A DNA stretch of 64,000 nt from Ascaphus truei (lineage: Eukaryota; Chordata; Amphibia; Anura; Ascaphidae). The translations under genes were made by a program, and so were the position numbers. Location of the stretch: contig CM071570.1 of the NCBI GenBank assembly GCA_036426205.1, forward strand, positions 5,035,872-5,099,871, written 5' to 3'. Of this stretch, positions 1-10,182 are shown piece after piece. The notes beneath the pieces are model-generated. The model did no database searches. It was not told the origin of the DNA and saw only the letters and a program-made list of their open reading frames with translations. Positions within the stretch are counted from its first letter, which is position 1. Every line of letters begins with the position of its first letter.

Positions 1-332
1 TCCTCGGACCGATCCGCAGGATTCTTTGACTCACGGCATACTAACTGAACTGCATACTCCCGGCATAACAAACCGGCAACTCCAGACTCTCGATATCACT
101 ATCAACTAACTCTACTCACCGGAGTTGGCTGCTAAATATATTGCTAGCCCCGCCCCTCGTGATGTCAGCAGAACCTCCCCCCTTGCTCACGCCTGCAGCA
201 GAGTCCAGGCCTGCGTCTACCACTCAGGATAGGGCTATGAAGGGGGAAAACCCATGATGATTACTGGTGCCTGATCTTAACAGGACTTACCACAGTAGAA
301 GGAAGATAGGTATAGCCTGTGCTGTTTACATG
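1..332 (-). repeat. LTR fragment of the TGTAG...TTACA family
   Basis: From about base 120 to 330 this is the reverse complement of the solo LTR at 40549-41402 (shared blocks include GATGTCAGCAGAACCTCC and GGACTTACCACAGTAGAAG). The window starts inside it. The match fades near base 330, so the outer LTR end is not clean. Recognition rests on the internal match only. Confidence 0.6.
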
Positions 333-899
333 TTTCTGTCCTGCGCTGGGTTTGTCCTAGTCTCTAGCAGGATATGTCAGTTTTTAAGGAAACTACTATG
401 TGGGAAAATATATTGGGGCATTCTTCAGCTTTCCTGACGAAGGGAAACTGTTGGTTAAGGTGACCCCTTCTTTTTCCAACCTTGCACTTTTTCCATTTAA
501 AAGCATCCAGAGGGCCTGCATAATGCTAGAAAACTGACAAGAGCAAAGGAAGCACGTGCACAAGCAAAAAACATCGCTGGAAACAATAATATACTCACAG
601 CTCGGATAAACAGTGTGCACGGTAATTAGGATGTGCTGATCTATTACTGTGGGAAAGCTAACAATATTCTTGACTTTAGACCCAGCACTGGGCAGTGCAA
701 GGGTTTCCCTAACATTATGAGTCATTACAGACACAGGCGCTTAACCTGTTGTCCAGCTGACACATTTTGCCTTAGCAGCTTTGAAAGGTATTAGCACTCA
801 CTTTATCTGTTGAAATGCCTCAGGTGCATGGTTATACCCCACGGGGGGTAATCACTGCACATTAGATCTAAAAGGAACGAAAACGGTACTACCACAGGG
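333..899. other. no recognisable feature
   Basis: Ordinary A/T-rich sequence. Short open frames exist on the minus strand but show no domain, no codon signature and no repeat match elsewhere in the window. Confidence 0.5.
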
Positions 900-1080
900 C
901 TTTGCAAATGTAAAGAAGTTTTTTAATGATGGACAGATGGACGTTTCGGTCGTAACGTGGACCTTCGTCCAGATACCACAGTGTTAATAAAACGCAGTTT
1001 TTCTACGTCTGGAGTGAGCCTGCAAGCGTCACCAGGTGCAATGAATACATTACAAATGGCTTTAATTACTGTGTGTGCTG
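900..1080 (-). repeat. Penelope-like terminal-repeat remnant with hammerhead-like motif
   Basis: On the minus strand, 974-936 reads CTGGACGAAGGTC, an 8-base loop, GACC, GAAACGTC. The GGTC/GACC stem followed by GAAAC-GTC is the same layout seen in the Penelope-like elements at 30 kb and in the 40-kb palindrome. The core carries an extra G compared with those copies, so it is a decayed copy. Outer limits are approximate. Confidence 0.4.
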
Positions 1081-1117
1081 TTACCTGACAAAGCAATACA
1101 CAGAAAGAATAAAAAGG

Positions 1118-1590
1118 TAGTGTAGCAGGGTGCCCTCTTCTTACCTCCTGGGGGGGAATTAGCTCTGTCGCTCGGGAAAAGCCATGAAGATGCGTTGACC
1201 ATGTTGTGGTTGGCGCAGCCAAATAGACTGTAACTATGCATAGTGCGGCGCCACCGGAAGAGGAGGTCCTGGATAAGTAGGATTTACTCCGCAGACTGGG
1301 GACGGCATGTGCAGTTGATCCGGAGCCTGCAGAGAGGAAGGTAGTGTCCAGGGAGCTAGTCAAGCTTCTGGACTAGGCCACCAAAACTACCCCTAGGCCC
1401 AAGGCAGTCCCTTCACCTTAGTGGAGTGTGTTGAGCCGGCCACACAGCTAGGGATCTCCCTTTAATGAGTGGTAGCAGCAGAGCAGGACCAGAGCAAGGA
1501 AAGGAGTTCCTCCGGCGGGAGGTGTCACCACCGGACGTGAGGCAAGAGGGGCTGTTGTCGGAGACACCGTGGCATGGCACCCTGCCGCTG
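1118..1590. repeat. possible element with GCAGGGTGCC terminal inverted repeats
   Basis: TGTAGCAGGGTGCC at the left is mirrored by GGCACCCTGCCGCTGA at the right, a 10-base inverted match GCAGGGTGCC. No protein is visible between them. No clear target duplication could be fixed, so this may be chance or the outer part of a decayed LTR. Confidence 0.25.
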
Positions 1591-1739
1591 ATTATCCTCC
1601 ATCTGGATGTATTCCCTGGTTAAGGCCTTAACCTGGAAGGTATACGTGCACCACCGCTAGGGGGAGGGTAGTGCTGCCCTCAAACAAACATTGGGAAAGG
1701 GTTGTTTGCTGGACACGGGGTTTTAGGTGCCCAAGCACC

Positions 1740-2369
1740 CTGCAAGGATTGGACCTTTGTTCCGCCCCCGTGACACGCCCCGTGACATATTTGGTGACAC
1801 CCCTCGCGTGCACTGGGCGCAAGCACCACAGCACTCCTGCCGTCACCAGACCTAGGCTCTGCCCCCACACGCGTCTCGTGGCGCAACGGAGGACGCTCCT
1901 GCCTCCAATACACGGCGGCGTAGAATGAACCAAAAATCCTCGAGGGGCTAATGCTAACTCCCTTCATTACTCCACAGCTGGGATACACTCCGCCCCTGCC
2001 TATCAGTTCTCAGTCTATGTGTGATGGCTCATTGCCTGCAGCTCTCCCATTGGCCCCCTGTGCTTTATATGCTCAGCCAGCCCCTTGGCAAATTGGCTGA
2101 GCATAAACCCAGTGTTTATGTTTCGTGTGCTTGCCTCAAGCATCCTGCTGTTACTTTGTATTCTGCCTTGCCTTTGTTTACCTCTGACCACAGCTTGTAC
2201 CCGGACCTCTACCTTCTCTAACCCCTGGACCTCGGCTACGCACAATGACCATTCTGAACTCTGTACTCAGGACCCCGGCTACGTAATTGCGCGGTTGTTG
2301 GTCGATGTTCTCTAACATCTCCACCTCAGCCCTGCGGTTACGTCCTGTTTGTGGTGAGCACTCGTTACA
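1740..2369 (+). mobile_element. solo LTR related to the Tf1/sushi gypsy element
   Basis: The 3' end is firm: it ends CCTGTTTGTGGTGAGCACTCGTTACA, which parallels the minus-strand LTR end of the gypsy element at 9443. Inside, CTACCTTCTCTAACCCC, ACCTCAGCCCTGCGG and GGCTGAGCATAAACCC also match that LTR in order. A TATA-like TTTATATG near 2066 lies about 30 bases before GGCTGAGCATAAA. No internal coding sequence follows, so it is a solo LTR in plus orientation. The 5' end is uncertain (candidates near 1584 and 1742). The first 250 bases share little by eye with the intact LTRs, so this is a related but older family member. Confidence 0.6.
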
Positions 2370-3600
2370 CACCCTCAGTAATATTGGGGCTAGCTACCCC
2401 AGGATTGTTCTTATTGTTATCCCTGTATTATTATTGTTGTTATTGGTCTATGTGGTACTACCTGGGCCCACTGTGGGACCACCGTAAAAGAGTTATTGTA
2501 ACTCTGTTATGATTGTGATATTGGGGTATACCATAAATGTATACGTGTTCCTATGAGGAGTCTTATGGCTACGTGGGATCCTCAAAGGTGGAGGCGCTGC
2601 ACCAGAGAGAGAGAACACACAATCACCCCAGGAGTGGAGGCTCGGGCCTTCTGTGAGTCTAACAGGTAGCACCAGTGACCGTAATTACCGCTATTTCACT
2701 TAGGGAAAGGGTGTTACAATAGTATTCCTGGAAACAGAGTGTACGCAAAATTGTAAATGAATCTAGCATCCTTTGAAAGATAAAAAAATATAAAGAATAA
2801 TATTTGAAAAATGTACTATGTATTACAAAAAAAAAAAAATATCAATGTTAAACTGAACTAAAGTAAATAACACTATACTGATACTAATACTGTATGTATT
2901 TATAAACTAAAGGTAATATGACCAGACATCTTATCCAACAAAATGGAGCAACATTACACTGTGTCCTGTGAAAACCTCACACATTCTCTTCACTTTAAAT
3001 ATTTTCTCAAGACAATAACGTCCGTTAAGCATAAGCAACTGGACATAAAGTGTCAGTTAGAGACCAAACAAGTTCATGACTCAGACATGTGTCCATTGCA
3101 AGGGTAGAAACTACGTTAAATTACGTATAAATACATTTAAAAAAAGCTAATAAATTTAAATGATCCTGGTAACAAGGTGTAAATGCCTGGTCAGTTTCTA
3201 AGATACACCTCTAGATAAGGCTAAACAAATGTTGGAATGATGTTCATTCATTTTTTTCTCCTGTTTTACCCACGTAGACTAAGCTGCATAAAGAAAAAGG
3301 GGAGCGTGCGCAACAAGCGTACCATCCAAAAATCAGTCAAAAGCAATTAGTGAAAAACTCATTATAGAGAAAGCAAACACCCAGATCAAGTACTCGATGT
3401 GGATCAATCACATGTGATAGAGGAACTGTAATGTTAACAGGACCGTAAGCGTGTGCATGCAGTAGGTCTGCAGCTAGTCACAAGAGATGGCTCAACATCT
3501 CTCGGGTGCTAGAAGAAAATGAAGAGAGAGAAAGATTTCCTCTACACAGACAGGGCTTGCCCGCTGACTACCTCACCGATAAGGTTGTGAGGAGTTTTAA
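2370..3600. other. A/T-rich sequence without recognisable genes
   Basis: A stretch at 2520-2710 (GGTGGAGGCGCTGCACC) recalls the inner part of the 40.5-kb solo LTR, where GGATGGAGGTGCTGCATC is found. 3162-3192 (ATGATCCTGGTAAC...GCCTGG) recurs at 51953 and, inverted, at the window end. Otherwise nothing is seen. Confidence 0.45.
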
Positions 3601-4335
3601 AAGTCTAAGTCTATAGTGTGTGGGGAATATGGCTAGTAAGAAATAAAGTGCAGCTTTTTATTCTATTTCACATACCAGAAGACTTAGGCCTGGGACATAG
3701 TAAGTTTAAGCGTCACTGAGGCGGGCTGAGCCGCGCTGAGCAGATGCACAAAGCCTCTGCATCTGTCATCAGCGCGGCTATAGTTTCCCCCTCCGCATGC
3801 GTGCTGATGCGTGCGGAGGCTGAGAAACTTGGAACAGACAGGCAGGTTTGAAATTTGCCGCTCAGAGAAGCGGAGGAGCGGTCACATGACCGCTCCCATA
3901 CAATGGGAGCGGGGGACTAGCCCCGCCTCCCGCTCCGCCTCCTGGCACGCCTCCGCTCCGCCTCTGCTCCGCCTCTGCCCCACCTCCGCCCACTGCCTCG
4001 CCTGCAAGGACAGAAAAAAGCCCCATTTTCAGCAGGCGATGCAGAGCAGGAGCGCGCCTCAGTGAGCTTCAATGTACTATGTCCCAGGCCTTAGGAATGT
4101 TTAAAGTGTATATTTTATTAACAGAGTGTTTTAAAATACATATATGCTTTGTGCACCGTATTATGAGCTGGAACTTTCAGATCCAATGTTCTGACGGGCC
4201 ACTGGGCTACCAGCGAGGTGCCAGTAAGTCTACTCAGACATCGAACATGAAAGTCACAGAGGATGTCTCAGGTTTGAATACCATATGGGCAGGAGGGAAG
4301 AGCTCAAGTACCCACATCCTGGGATGAATGGAAGT
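3600..4335 (+). repeat. dispersed repeat, copy 1 (interrupted by a MITE)
   Basis: 4094-4335 aligns by eye with 50995-51240: both carry GTATATTTTATT, TATTATGAGCTGG, CCTGGGATGAATGGAAGT in the same order. The family is not recognised. The left part is separated from the rest by the insertion at 3687-4090; the copy at 51 kb lacks that insertion and so gives the empty site. Confidence 0.65.
3687..4090. mobile_element. Harbinger-type MITE, TTA target duplication
   Basis: Perfect 16-base terminal inverted repeats GGCCTGGGACATAGTA, flanked on both sides by TTA (3684-3686 and 4091-4093). The homologous repeat at 50991 has a single TTA at this point, which proves the insertion and its edges. Three-base TWA duplications are the hallmark of the PIF/Harbinger superfamily. 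The interior has no protein; it holds a run of CCGCCTC-type units at 3920-3995. Non-autonomous. Confidence 0.85.
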
Positions 4336-4404
4336 GTCTGGGTGTGTGTGTCTTTGATTGTGTGTGTGTGTCCGTGAGTGTGTGTGTGTCTGTGAGTGTG
4401 TGTG
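4336..4404. repeat. TG microsatellite, left half of the gypsy target
   Basis: Irregular TGTGTGTCTGTGAG repeat. The same repeat resumes at 10183 directly after the other LTR, so the gypsy element landed inside it. Confidence 0.9.
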
Positions 4405-5145
4405 TGTCACACTGCGCTCACCACAAACAGGACTGAAGACCGCGGGGCTGAGGTGGGGATGGAAAGACACCGACCCACAACCACGCAGTCCTGTCCGGAA
4501 TGCGTAGTCCAAGTCGTACAGCGTAGTAGGGTTGGAGAGGTCAGGTTAGTCAAGGTACTTGCCGTAGTTCTGGGTTGGAGAGTGGAGGATGGTAGATTTC
4601 TGTAGCCAAGGTCCAGGGTCAGAGAAGGTAGAATGGTCAAGGGAAGAAGCCGGGGTCAAAGCGTAGGAGAGTGTAGGAATCCGAAAAACAGCCAGGATCA
4701 GGATAGGAGAGAACAGACAGGAAAAGGCCAAGCAGGGATCAAGACACAACGAAACAGCAGCAGTGAGCACAATGCATAAACAGGGGTTTATGCTCAGCAA
4801 GGAATGACAGACAGGTGTAGGTATATATGGAGGAAGGATCCAATTACCTTGCAGGGGTGTGATCCGGTCCTCCAATGGCGTCAGGGAGGTAATTATCCGA
4901 AACAGCCTACAGGTCAGGCTTCCCTGGTAATTAATTTGGTTGCCGGGCAACCTGCGCGTGTGTGCGATGCGCGGTGAGGATCGCTGATGTCACGCGGACG
5001 TGCGGCCGAGATTCCTCCCCGTGGAAGACGCCGACGGGTCCCTTCAGAGCATGTGCGCACCGGCTTGGCAGTGCGCGGGCGTCTGGGTCTGCCGTGTGAC
5101 GCGTTAGCCGGGCGGTTTCCAGCAGGGGTTGCGGCGGCTGTTACA
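4405..5145 (-). repeat. gypsy 3' LTR
   Basis: Minus-strand 3' LTR. Read on the minus strand it begins TGTAACAGCCGCCG and ends GTGTGACA. It carries the same TATATAT and TATGCTCAGC blocks (4789-4798) as the 5' copy. I saw no canonical AATAAA on the minus strand downstream of the inferred RNA start, so the polyadenylation signal is unclear. Confidence 0.93.
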
Positions 5146-5164
5146 GTATCCCCCCCTTGAGGGG
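5146..5164 (-). promoter_or_regulatory. polypurine tract of the gypsy element
   Basis: Immediately next to the 3' LTR the plus strand reads GTATCCCCCCCTTGAGGGG, i.e. a minus-strand purine run CAAGGGGGGGATAC followed by TGTAACAG. This is where plus-strand DNA priming is expected in LTR elements. Confidence 0.75.
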
Positions 5165-5564
5165 AGACCTCCGGGTGACCCATGGATGGTTTATTAGGAT
5201 GACTACGGTGGAAGGCATGAATTAGACGGTTAGCATGTACCTGATGATGAGGAATCCACTCTCTCTCCTCCGGGCCATAGCCCTTCCAGTGTACGAGATA
5301 TTGCAATCCTCCTCTGGACATTCTGGAGTTGAGGAATGTCTGTACCTCATATTCTTGTTGACCCTCCACCAGTATGGTTTGCGGAATTTTAGGTTGTCCT
5401 TTGGAGGATGAGTCTTGTAGACATGGTTTCAGAAGGGAGGAGTGAAAGACGGAGGGAATCCTCATATTCTTTGGCAGTTCTAGCCGGTAGGCTACCAGGT
5501 TGATCCTTTTAGTGATACGGAAAGGCCCGATAAAGCGCGGTGCCAGTTTGGGTGAGGTTACCAT
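5146..5564 (-). pseudogene. gypsy integrase C-terminus with chromodomain
   Basis: About 140 residues before the LTR. Residues 8-45 (LAPRFIGPF...VFHSSLLKP) are the GPY/F-type module that follows the integrase core. A chromodomain follows: EYEVQTFLNSR, then LVHWKGYGPEEREW and a hydrophobic helix ending HAFHRSHPNKP. In chromoviruses this reader is believed to steer integration to particular chromatin marks. The aromatic residues Y (EYEV), W (HWKGY) and W (EREWIP) are in place. The frame does not stop before the polypurine tract; it runs through it and ends at 4914 inside the LTR. It is out of frame with the integrase core upstream. Confidence 0.85.
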
Positions 5565-5676
5565 AAACGAATGTTTTTTGTGGATAACCAGACCCTTTGT
5601 CCTACAGAGTACCCTGGGACCTCTCTACTGTGATGGTCCGCTTGTCTCTTCTGTAGTTTACCAGTGTGCTGTAGGT

Positions 5677-6552
5677 TTAGTTGGATCTTCTGCCATAAGT
5701 CTTGTCAGTGGAGGATCCTGTCCTCTGCGGCTGGGGCTCCAGACTTCGAGATAAGAGAAGGGAGTGTAGAAGGGTGGAAGCCATAGTTGACCTTGAACGG
5801 CGACTGTTGGGACGATTCATTCCGAAGATTATTATGGGAGAATTCTGCCCACGGGAGAAGTTCCACCCAGTCGTCTTGAGTATGGCAATAAAACACCTTA
5901 AAAATTGTTCCAGAGACTGATTGGTGCGTTCCGTTTGCCCATTGGTCTGGGGGTGATATCCTGACGAAAAGTGCAGTGTGACGTCCAGACTCTTACAAAA
6001 CACCCTCCAGAACCGGGAGATGAATTGGGATCCTCTGTCAGATACTATGACCTGGGGGGTCCCATGCAACCTGAAGATCTCCCTGATGAAAACGTCGGAC
6101 AACATGGGCGTGGTGGGTAGACCCTTCATCGGGATGAAGTGTGCATGTTTAGAAAACCTGTCCACCACTACAAGTATGGTATCCATGCCTCTAGATTTAG
6201 GCAACTCAACGATAAAGTCCATAGATATGTGTGTCCATGGACATTCTGGGATGGGTAAAGGCTGAAGGAGACCCGCAGGTCTGTTGCATGGAGTTTTGTT
6301 CCGTGCACAAGTAGAGCATGTAGCTACGAAAGCTTGTATGTTTCTCCGCATGTTGGGCCACCAGAACGTGCATTCTATGAGCTCGGTAGTTCTCTTGGTG
6401 CCAGGATGACCAGCTGTCTTGGACGAATGCCCCCACTCCATGACTCTCCTCTGGTATAGAAGGGGGGTGAACAAACGATCCTCCGGAACCTGGGATGTTG
6501 CTCTGGGCCTTGGTAATATCAGACAATGCACTGAAAGCATTGGCTGCCACAA
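5677..6552 (-). pseudogene. gypsy integrase zinc-binding and catalytic core
   Basis: The HHCC zinc-binding module is visible around HSSKTAGHPG and CSTCARNK. The catalytic D,D,E residues are all present: SMDFIVELP, VSDRGSQF and TNGQTERTNQ. The order and spacing suit a Ty3-type integrase that inserts the DNA copy into the genome. The frame goes wrong after FLRCFIA; the expected continuation (DDWVELLPWAEFSHNN) is found in another frame at 5896-5705. The frame also does not join the RNase H frame upstream. At least two indels therefore separate this from a working protein. Confidence 0.9.
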
Positions 6553-7384
6553 TGCAAGTGTATGGGAGAATGGTCTCCTGCTGTTCCACTTTGTTATCCT
6601 CTACCAGGAACTGTCGAGACAAGACGTCGGCTTTTAAGTTCTTAGACCCTGGGATATAGGAGATAAGGAAGTTGAACCGTGTAAAGAATAAGGACCATCT
6701 TGCCTGGCGAGACCCGAGTCGCCGTGCTCCCTCAACGTATAGTAGTTTTTTATGGTCTGTTAATATTGTGACTGGCGTCTCCGTGCCCTCCAGTAAGTGT
6801 CTCCACTCCTCTAAGGCCAATTTGATCGCGAGGAGCTCACGGTTACCTACGTCATAATTCCTTTGGGCGGAGGATTTTTTTTTAGAGAAATACGCACAGG
6901 GGTGAAGTGGAGCTTGAGGATTCTTTCTTTGGCAGAGTATAGCTTCTGCTCCTACATCGGAGGCGTCAACCTCCAAAGAAAAAGGTAATATAGGGTCCGG
7001 GTGTATCAAGATGGGTGCTGAGGCAAATGCCGTCTTTATCCTCTCGAAGACCTGGAGGGCTTCGTTAGACCAATTTGTAGGGTCAGCTCCCTTCTGGGTA
7101 AGCGCCGTGATGGGTGCTAATAACGATGAGAATCCCTGAATGAACCTCCGGTAATAGTTGGCGAAGCCGAGGAACCTTTGGATAGCCTTGAGGAAGAGAG
7201 GACAGGGCCACTCGAGTACAGCTTTGATCTTGGTAGGATCCATAGCGAGACTGGTATCAGATATGATGTAGCCGAGAAAGGAGGTAGATCTTTGGTGGAA
7301 ATGGCATTTCTCCAGCTTAGCAAACAAGTGGTTCTCTCTTAAACGCATTAAGACTTGCTTGATGTGAGCCGTATGTTCAGGCAT
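6440..7384 (-). pseudogene. gypsy RT thumb and RNase H
   Basis: Begins after the RT palm with [21 protein letters not shown] and FLGYIIS, the usual Ty3 RT thumb. GFANYYRRFI follows, then RNase H: LEVDASDVGAEAIL, NYDVGNRELLAIKLALEEW and TDHKKLLYV, with the catalytic D, E, D positions recognisable. LKADVLSR closes the domain. RNase H removes the RNA strand during reverse transcription. The frame is shifted from the RT core at about 7384 and again near 6540, where the integrase frame takes over; the same frame then continues as non-homologous sequence to 6206. Confidence 0.9.
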
Positions 7385-7404
7385 GGATCTGGAAAAAATA
7401 GTAT

Positions 7405-8493
7405 TTCGTCCAGATATACAATCACATGACGGTCCAGAAGGTCTCTGAAGATGTCATTGACAAAGTCTTGGAAGACAGCAGGGGCGTTACATTGCCCAAA
7501 CGGCATGACTCGGTACTCATAGTGCCCGTCGCGAGTATTGAATGCGGTCTTCCATTCGTCTCCTTGTCTGATTCTGACCAGATTATAGGCGCATCTGAGA
7601 TCCAATTTGGTGAAAATCCTTGCTCCTTGGAGTTTGTCAAACAATTCTCCTATCAACAGAAGGGGGTAGCATTTTTTTATGGTGAGTTTGTTGAGAGCGC
7701 GATAGTCTATGCAGGGTCTGAGGGTTCCGTCCTTCTTCTTGATGAAGAAAAAGCCTGCCCCAGCAGGTGATGAGGATTTTTGAATGAACACCATCTGGAG
7801 ATTCTCCAGGATATATTGTCTCATAGCCTGGGTCTCAGGTATAGATAATGGGTATGATCCTCTTCTCGGGGGAATGGTGCCGGGTAGAAGATTGATCGGA
7901 CAATCGTACGCACGATATGGCGGAAGTTCCTCTGCCTGGCGTTTATCGAACACGTCGCGAAAGTCTTCATATACCACCAGCAGTTGTATCCTGTCAGGAT
8001 CCGTGACCTCCAGACCTGCCACTGCCTTAGGAGCAGACATGCAATGTTCCAAGCAATAGGAACTCCAACATAGAGGCGTGGACTCTGTCCAGTCGACGAC
8101 AGGATTGTGGATCCTGAGCCACGGAAGTCCCAGAATAATGTCCGTGGAGGGAGTGTGGATAACATCCAGTGTTATGGTCTCGGAGTGGAAGTCACTGGTC
8201 GAGATCTTTATGGGCGTAGTTTGCAGGGAAATGAATGCGGGCTGCAAGGGTCGTCCGTCGATGGCTTCAAGGCCTACCGGTCGATCTTTGGGTACCAAGG
8301 GTATCCTATTTTTGATCGCAAACTCTTGGTCAACGAAGTTTCCCCCTGACCCTGAATCCAGAAAGGCCCGTGTCTGAACTGTGAAGGTCTCACCGAATAT
8401 GGAGATGGGTAGGTAAATCCTAGTGGAGGGTTGAGGAGGGGGAAAGGTTGCAGTACCCAGCGTGATCCTCCTAATACTCACTGGGCTTTGGTG
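7405..8493 (-). pseudogene. gypsy protease and reverse transcriptase core
   Basis: Taken from the point where a minus-one shift on the slippery site would enter this frame. The aspartic protease shows [13 protein letters not shown], the DSG active site, and IILGLPWL near its end. The RT palm and fingers follow: [59 protein letters not shown]. The catalytic box at 7416-7405 reads YLDE, not YLDD, so the second metal-binding aspartate is a glutamate in this copy. The frame is lost shortly after, near 7384. The protease-RT part is otherwise long and continuous. Confidence 0.9.
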
Positions 8494-9440
8494 TTTCCCG
8501 GTTTTAGCGGACAGTTGATCACCAGGTGTCCGTTGTTGCCACAGTAGAGACACAGCCCCGCTCGTCTTCTCCGTTGCTTCTCGGTAGGGCGAAAGATTAG
8601 TCCCTCCCAGCTGCATTGGTTCGTCTAGAACGGGAGTTGTGGGGAGTACAGGACCTATGGTGGAAAAGGAGGGCGATTGTATACCTCGAGGGTGTTTGTT
8701 TCTCTCCATCTTTCTCTCTTGGAGACGCTGATCCATGCGGATACACAAGGTTATCAGATCCTCAAATCCAGCGGGGCGGTTGAGGGTTGCCAGTTCGTCC
8801 TTCAGACGTTCGGACAGGCCCTTCCAGTAGACTGCGGATAGGGCCTCATCATTCCAACCGGTCTCCGTAGACACCGTCCAAAAATCCAGGGCATAGCGAG
8901 CCACAGTACGGTCTCCCTGGGAAATATTAAGCAGAGTAGATGCGGCGGTAACTTTACGCCCTGGGGTGTCAAACAACCTTCTGAACTCGGCGATGAAGAG
9001 GGCCAGATCTGACGTCAGATCGGGGCAATGCTCCCAGATGGGAGAGGCCCAGGCTAGAGCGGCGTCAGTCAACAAGGAGAGTATGTACGCGACCTTTGAT
9101 CGCGACGAAGGGAAGTGAGAGGGAAGCAGCTCAAACTGTATGGAGCACTGGTTCAGAAACCCCCGACAACCGGTGGGATCCCCTGCATACCGGTTGGGCG
9201 TAGGTAGTCGTGGCTCAGAGGTAGGCGTCGTGGGGATGGGAGCGTTGCGAGTGGGCCGGTGTTGGCTGTAGACAAGGTCAGGCATCTAACTTGCTCGGTA
9301 AGGGTGTCAACATCTTGTTTAAGTTGGGAGACTAGTTGTTCCTTAAGTGTGAATGATCCGGTAAGTTGCCGGAAGAATTCCTCATGTGTGTCTAAACGTC
9401 GGGCCACCTCAGCGGGGTCGATGTTTGTTGGGCTGAGCAT
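8478..9440 (-). pseudogene. gypsy gag: capsid and zinc knuckle
   Basis: The ATG at 9440 lies two bases inside the LTR edge. A short N-terminal region with helix-forming residues leads to the capsid ([57 protein letters not shown] read in pieces), close to the sushi/PEG10/RTL1 type. The CCHC knuckle is [14 protein letters not shown], at about 8548-8507. The N-terminus and the knuckle are in one frame (codon starts 2 mod 3) but the capsid is in another, so there are two compensating indels, near 9180-9280 and near 8570-8620. Gag ends with TGA at 8480-8478, just after the slippery site. Confidence 0.88.
8493..8499 (-). promoter_or_regulatory. candidate minus-one ribosomal frameshift site GGGAAAC
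   Basis: The minus strand reads CCG GGA AAC in the gag (zinc-knuckle) frame, i.e. a G GGA AAC slippery heptamer. Gag stops five codons later (TGA at 8480-8478). A one-base backward slip enters exactly the protease/RT frame (CAC CAA AGC). The same heptamer is known from PEG10, the mammalian gene derived from this element group. I did not fold the downstream RNA for a pseudoknot. Confidence 0.75.
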
Positions 9441-9441
9441 A
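9432..9441 (-). promoter_or_regulatory. candidate self-priming primer-binding site
   Basis: The minus strand one base after the LTR reads TATGCTCAGC. It is the exact reverse complement of GCTGAGCATA (minus strand 9835-9826) in the 5' LTR, which is where the RNA should start. No tRNA-type TGG site is present. Tf1-group elements are known to prime from their own RNA 5' end. The gag start codon overlaps this site. Confidence 0.7.
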
Positions 9442-9442
9442 T

Positions 9443-10182
9443 TGTCACGCTGCGCTCACCACAAACAGGACTGAAGACCGCGGGGCTGAGGTGGGGATGG
9501 AAAGACACCGACCACAACCACGCAGTCCTGTCCGGAATGCGTAGTCCAAGTCGTACAGCGTAGTAGGGTTGGAGAGGTCAGGGTAGTCAGGGTACTTGCT
9601 GTATTTCTGGGTTGGAGAGTGGAGGATGGTAGATTTCCGTAGCCATGGTCCAGGGTCAGAGAAGGTAGAATGGTCAAGGGACGAAGCTGAGGTCAAAGCG
9701 TAGGAGAGTGTAGGAATCCGAAGAACAGCCAGGATAAGGACAGGAGAGAACTGACAGGAAAAGGCCAAGCAGGGATCAAGACACAACGAAACAGCAGCAG
9801 TGAGCACAATGCATAAACAGGGGTTTATGCTCAGCAAGGAATGACAGACAGGTGTAGGTATATATGGAGGAAGGATCCAATTACCTTGCAGAGGTGTGAT
9901 CCGGTCCTCCAATGGTGTCAGGGAGGTAATTATCTGAAACAGTCTACAGGTCAGGCTTGCCTGGTAATTAATTTGGTTGCCGGGCAACCCGCGTGCGTGT
10001 GCGATGCGCAGCGCGGAGCGCTGATGTCACGCGGACGTGCGGCCGAGATTCCTCCCCGTGGAAGACGCCGACGGCTCCCTTCAGAGCGTGCGCGCACCGG
10101 CCTGGCAATGCGCGGGCGTGTGGGTCTGCCGTGTGACGCGTCAGCCGGGCGGTTTCCGGCAGGGGATGCGGCGGCTGTTACA
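9443..10182 (-). repeat. gypsy 5' LTR
   Basis: Minus-strand 5' LTR, 740 bases, TGTAACAG to GTGACA. U3 runs from 10182 to about 9836. It is followed at once by the priming site and the gag start codon. High similarity to the 3' LTR with scattered substitutions. Confidence 0.93.
9826..9865 (-). promoter_or_regulatory. gypsy core promoter and inferred RNA start
   Basis: TATA box ATATATA on the minus strand at 9865-9859. The first base of GCTGAGCATA, the segment complementary to the priming site, is at 9835, 30 bases downstream of the TATA box start. This is the normal spacing for a TATA-driven start, and it agrees with the self-priming model from independent evidence. Confidence 0.65.

Larger units (their letters stand above)
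4405..10182 (-). mobile_element. Ty3/gypsy LTR retrotransposon, Tf1/sushi-like chromovirus, decayed
   Basis: Two direct LTRs (741 and 740 bases, TGTCAC...TTACA on the plus strand) enclose minus-strand gag and pol. Domain order is capsid, zinc knuckle, aspartic protease, reverse transcriptase, RNase H, integrase, then a chromodomain, which places it with chromoviruses. The gag resembles the gag ancestral to mammalian PEG10/RTL1. In the first 220 bases I counted eight differences between the LTRs, so it is not young. Reading frames are broken in gag, after the RT core, between RNase H and integrase, and inside integrase. It sits in a TG repeat, where a short GTGTG target duplication cannot be told from the repeat itself. 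Confidence 0.95.
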
